Below, piece after piece: positions 5,717 to 6,576 of a stretch of 6,576 nucleotides of DNA. The DNA is from Planctomycetales bacterium (GTDB lineage: Bacteria; Planctomycetota; Planctomycetia; Isosphaerales; Isosphaeraceae). The stretch is taken from NCBI GenBank assembly GCA_027435495.1, contig DAHZZC010000053.1:1-6576 (forward strand), in the 5' to 3' direction. Under the pieces are notes generated by a model. The model was given only the letters and a program-made list of their open reading frames with translations. It searched no databases and was not told where the DNA came from. A program made the translations under genes and the position numbers. How positions within the stretch are numbered: position 1 is the first letter of the stretch; each line of letters begins with the position of its first letter.

Positions 5717-5745
5717 ATTCTATCGACGATCCCCGGATCGGGCGA
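5717..5745 (-). promoter_or_regulatory. Candidate promoter of the rsmD-cca(-queCD) group
   Basis: On the minus strand TAGAAT (5722-5717; 5 of 6) is preceded, 17 bases upstream, by the weak -35 TCGCCC (5745-5740; 3 of 6). Transcription would start about 60 bases before rsmD. The inverted repeat CGATCC-CC-GGATCG (5727-5740) fills the spacer and touches the -35, where a repressor site would be expected, though CGATC-type words are common in this DNA. Confidence 0.35.
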
Positions 5746-5827
5746 TGCCATCCGCGTTCCACTCGCCCAGGGCGTCCCGCTCGAGACCGGTCGGGTCAAG
5801 TCCCCAAACCATCGGCGGCCCACGACC

Positions 5828-5908
5828 AGGTGAGATCGAGCGACGATCGCAAATGGCCGCGCCCCCAGGGGAGAGCCGAGGCCATCCGCGATCGTCGCTC
5901 GGTCACCT
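5828..5908. repeat. Long interrupted palindrome, 81 bp
   Basis: Three paired blocks nest symmetrically: AGGTGA (5828-5833) with TCACCT (5903-5908); GAGCGACGATCGC (5838-5850) with GCGATCGTCGCTC (5888-5900); and ATGGCC (5853-5858) with GGCCAT (5880-5885). All 25 base pairs are perfect, separated by small internal loops (4/2 and 2/2 bases), with a CCCCAGGGG-containing tip. It begins about 45 bases beyond the stop of the collagen-like gene on the minus strand and lies upstream of the rsmD promoter candidate. A transcription terminator for the collagen-like gene is the simplest reading, though no T-run follows. A REP-like or MITE-like mobile palindrome or a structured RNA is also possible. In the rest of the gene-free stretch 5648-5954 I see only the promoter candidate. 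Confidence 0.7.
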
Positions 5909-5954
5909 TCGTCGTCGGAGGGCCTGGGCCGCACGCACGGATTGATCGGCCCTA

Positions 5955-6576
5955 TCAGGAGACACCCGGTAACACCATCACGGTGTCCTCGATGGACCCC
6001 GATGTATTGCCTGACGTTTCGAATGTCGTTGCTGAAGTCTCATACACCATGCCAACGTAATACGTACCGGCCGTCGCAATCGAAAGGGCGGCGGTGTAGG
6101 TCAACTCGGTCGTCCCATTTGCCGCAATCACCGGAGTAACCGTCATGTAGCTCGCAGGTGTACTGGGTAATGCACTCGACGAGGACGAGTATCCACACGA
6201 GATCTCGATGGAGTCCGACGAGGTGGTCCCGGGTACGCTGCCGATGACAACATCGCCGGTGACCACGACCGTTGAGGCGGTCGTCAAGGTAACCGTGATG
6301 GGTGTAAGTCCCGGCGCGTCACCGTCGAAGTAGTACCATCCCCCACCGGTGAGCGTCGAAATCGCGGCCTTCTTGGAAACGACCGAGGTGATGCCGGTCC
6401 CGGTCGCTCCCGTGGCCCCGGTGGGCCCCGTGGGGCCGGTGGCCCCAGTGGCTCCCGTGGCCCCCGTGGCTCCGGTGGCCCCCGTGGCCCCCGTGGGGCC
6501 GGTGGCCCCCGTGGGGCCGGTGGCCCCCGTGGCTCCCGTGGCTCCCGTGGCTCCGGTGGCTCCCGTGGCTCCGGTG
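5955..6576 (-). CDS. Collagen-like repeat protein, C-terminal part (5' end outside window)
   Basis: The frame is open from the right edge to a TGA at 5955-5957, about 206 residues. The first part (6576 to about 6396) is a strict Gly-X-Thr repeat of at least 18 triplets, mostly G-A-T with four G-P-T (Pro codons at 6423, 6432, 6495 and 6513). It then leaves the repeat as GATGTGITSVVSKK and enters a domain of about 140 residues containing GGGWYYFDGDAPGLTPITV, many Thr, Ser and Val residues, and beta-strand-like alternation, ending VMVLPGVS. Collagen-like triplets with Thr in the third position followed by a beta-rich C-terminal domain recall bacterial surface filament proteins such as BclA, in which the C-terminal domain trimerises. 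No membrane segment or sorting signal is visible here; a signal peptide would be upstream. The repeat is a Gly-X-Y protein by sequence, but function and location are inferred. Confidence 0.82.
   Translation of the reverse strand, partial: TGATGATGATGATGATGATGPTGATGPTGATGATGATGATGATGATGPTGPTGATGATGTGITSVVSKKAAISTLTGGGWYYFDGDAPGLTPITVTLTTASTVVVTGDVVIGSVPGTTSSDSIEISCGYSSSSSALPSTPASYMTVTPVIAANGTTELTYTAALSIATAGTYYVGMVYETSATTFETSGNTSGSIEDTVMVLPGVS
6396..6576. repeat. 9-bp coding minisatellite of the collagen-like region
   Basis: Nine-base units of the type ggcnccngt run from about 6396 to the right edge, varying almost only at the third base of the Gly and Thr codons and between Ala and Pro at the middle codon. 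Repeats of this kind commonly change in number by slippage, and always in frame. The repeat continues past the window, so its full length is unknown. Confidence 0.88.

Noticed and set aside
5407..5934. Minus-strand frame of 175 codons spanning the rsmD 5' end and the intergenic region
   Set aside because: It is out of frame with rsmD, runs through the long palindrome and the promoter candidate, and shows no domain; it looks like a GC-driven shadow frame.
6396..6576. Short regular repeats, considered as a CRISPR array
   Set aside because: The unit is 9 bases with no spacers, and it translates to uninterrupted Gly-X-Thr triplets in one frame, so it is coding minisatellite.

Overview
The window is GC-rich chromosomal DNA with weak or absent Shine-Dalgarno sites before several genes, many CGATC-type words and dense overlapping ORFs. 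The protein set (a DUF4190-type membrane protein, an ISAs1 element, a divergent QueC/QueD pair, a Gly-X-Thr collagen-like protein) suggests a planctomycete, perhaps Isosphaeraceae. The taxonomy is inferred from general resemblance; no marker gene proves it.

Left part (1-1446), mobile DNA. The window opens in the C-terminal end of what looks like an older transposase (+ strand, stop at 115-117). About 40 bp downstream lies a complete ISAs1-family insertion sequence, 158-1436 (1279 bp). It has imperfect 21-bp terminal inverted repeats (16/21 matches) and a perfect 10-bp target duplication (ccgccggccc). Its single transposase gene (- strand) keeps the DDE residues but is split by a one-base frame shift at a homopolymer and hairpin cluster near 651-680.

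Middle left (1447-2413). A candidate promoter only about 10 bp from the IS target site precedes a GTG-started gene for a 275-residue DUF4190-like membrane protein. A perfect 13-bp hairpin (2432-2468) separates it from the convergent operon to the right and contains the last codons of queD.

Centre (2447-5647). Four - strand genes are read rsmD, cca, queC, queD: 16S rRNA m2G966 methyltransferase, CCA tRNA nucleotidyltransferase, 7-cyano-7-deazaguanine synthase and 6-carboxytetrahydropterin synthase. rsmD and cca overlap. queC follows cca after about 50 bp and has its own promoter candidate. The common theme is rRNA and tRNA maturation: methylation of the small-subunit rRNA, repair of tRNA 3' ends, and two steps towards queuosine. 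The QueC PP-loop carries Arg where Gly is normal.

Right part (5648-6576). A gene-free stretch of about 300 bp holds the putative rsmD promoter and a long interrupted palindrome (5828-5908). Beyond it is the 3' part of a collagen-like gene (- strand) that runs off the right edge: at least 18 Gly-Ala/Pro-Thr triplets followed by a C-terminal domain of about 140 residues.

I see no clear undescribed multi-gene system. The points most worth a second look are the QueC PP-loop substitution, the long palindrome at 5828-5908, the collagen-like surface protein, and the frame shift at a terminator-like hairpin inside an otherwise intact IS.
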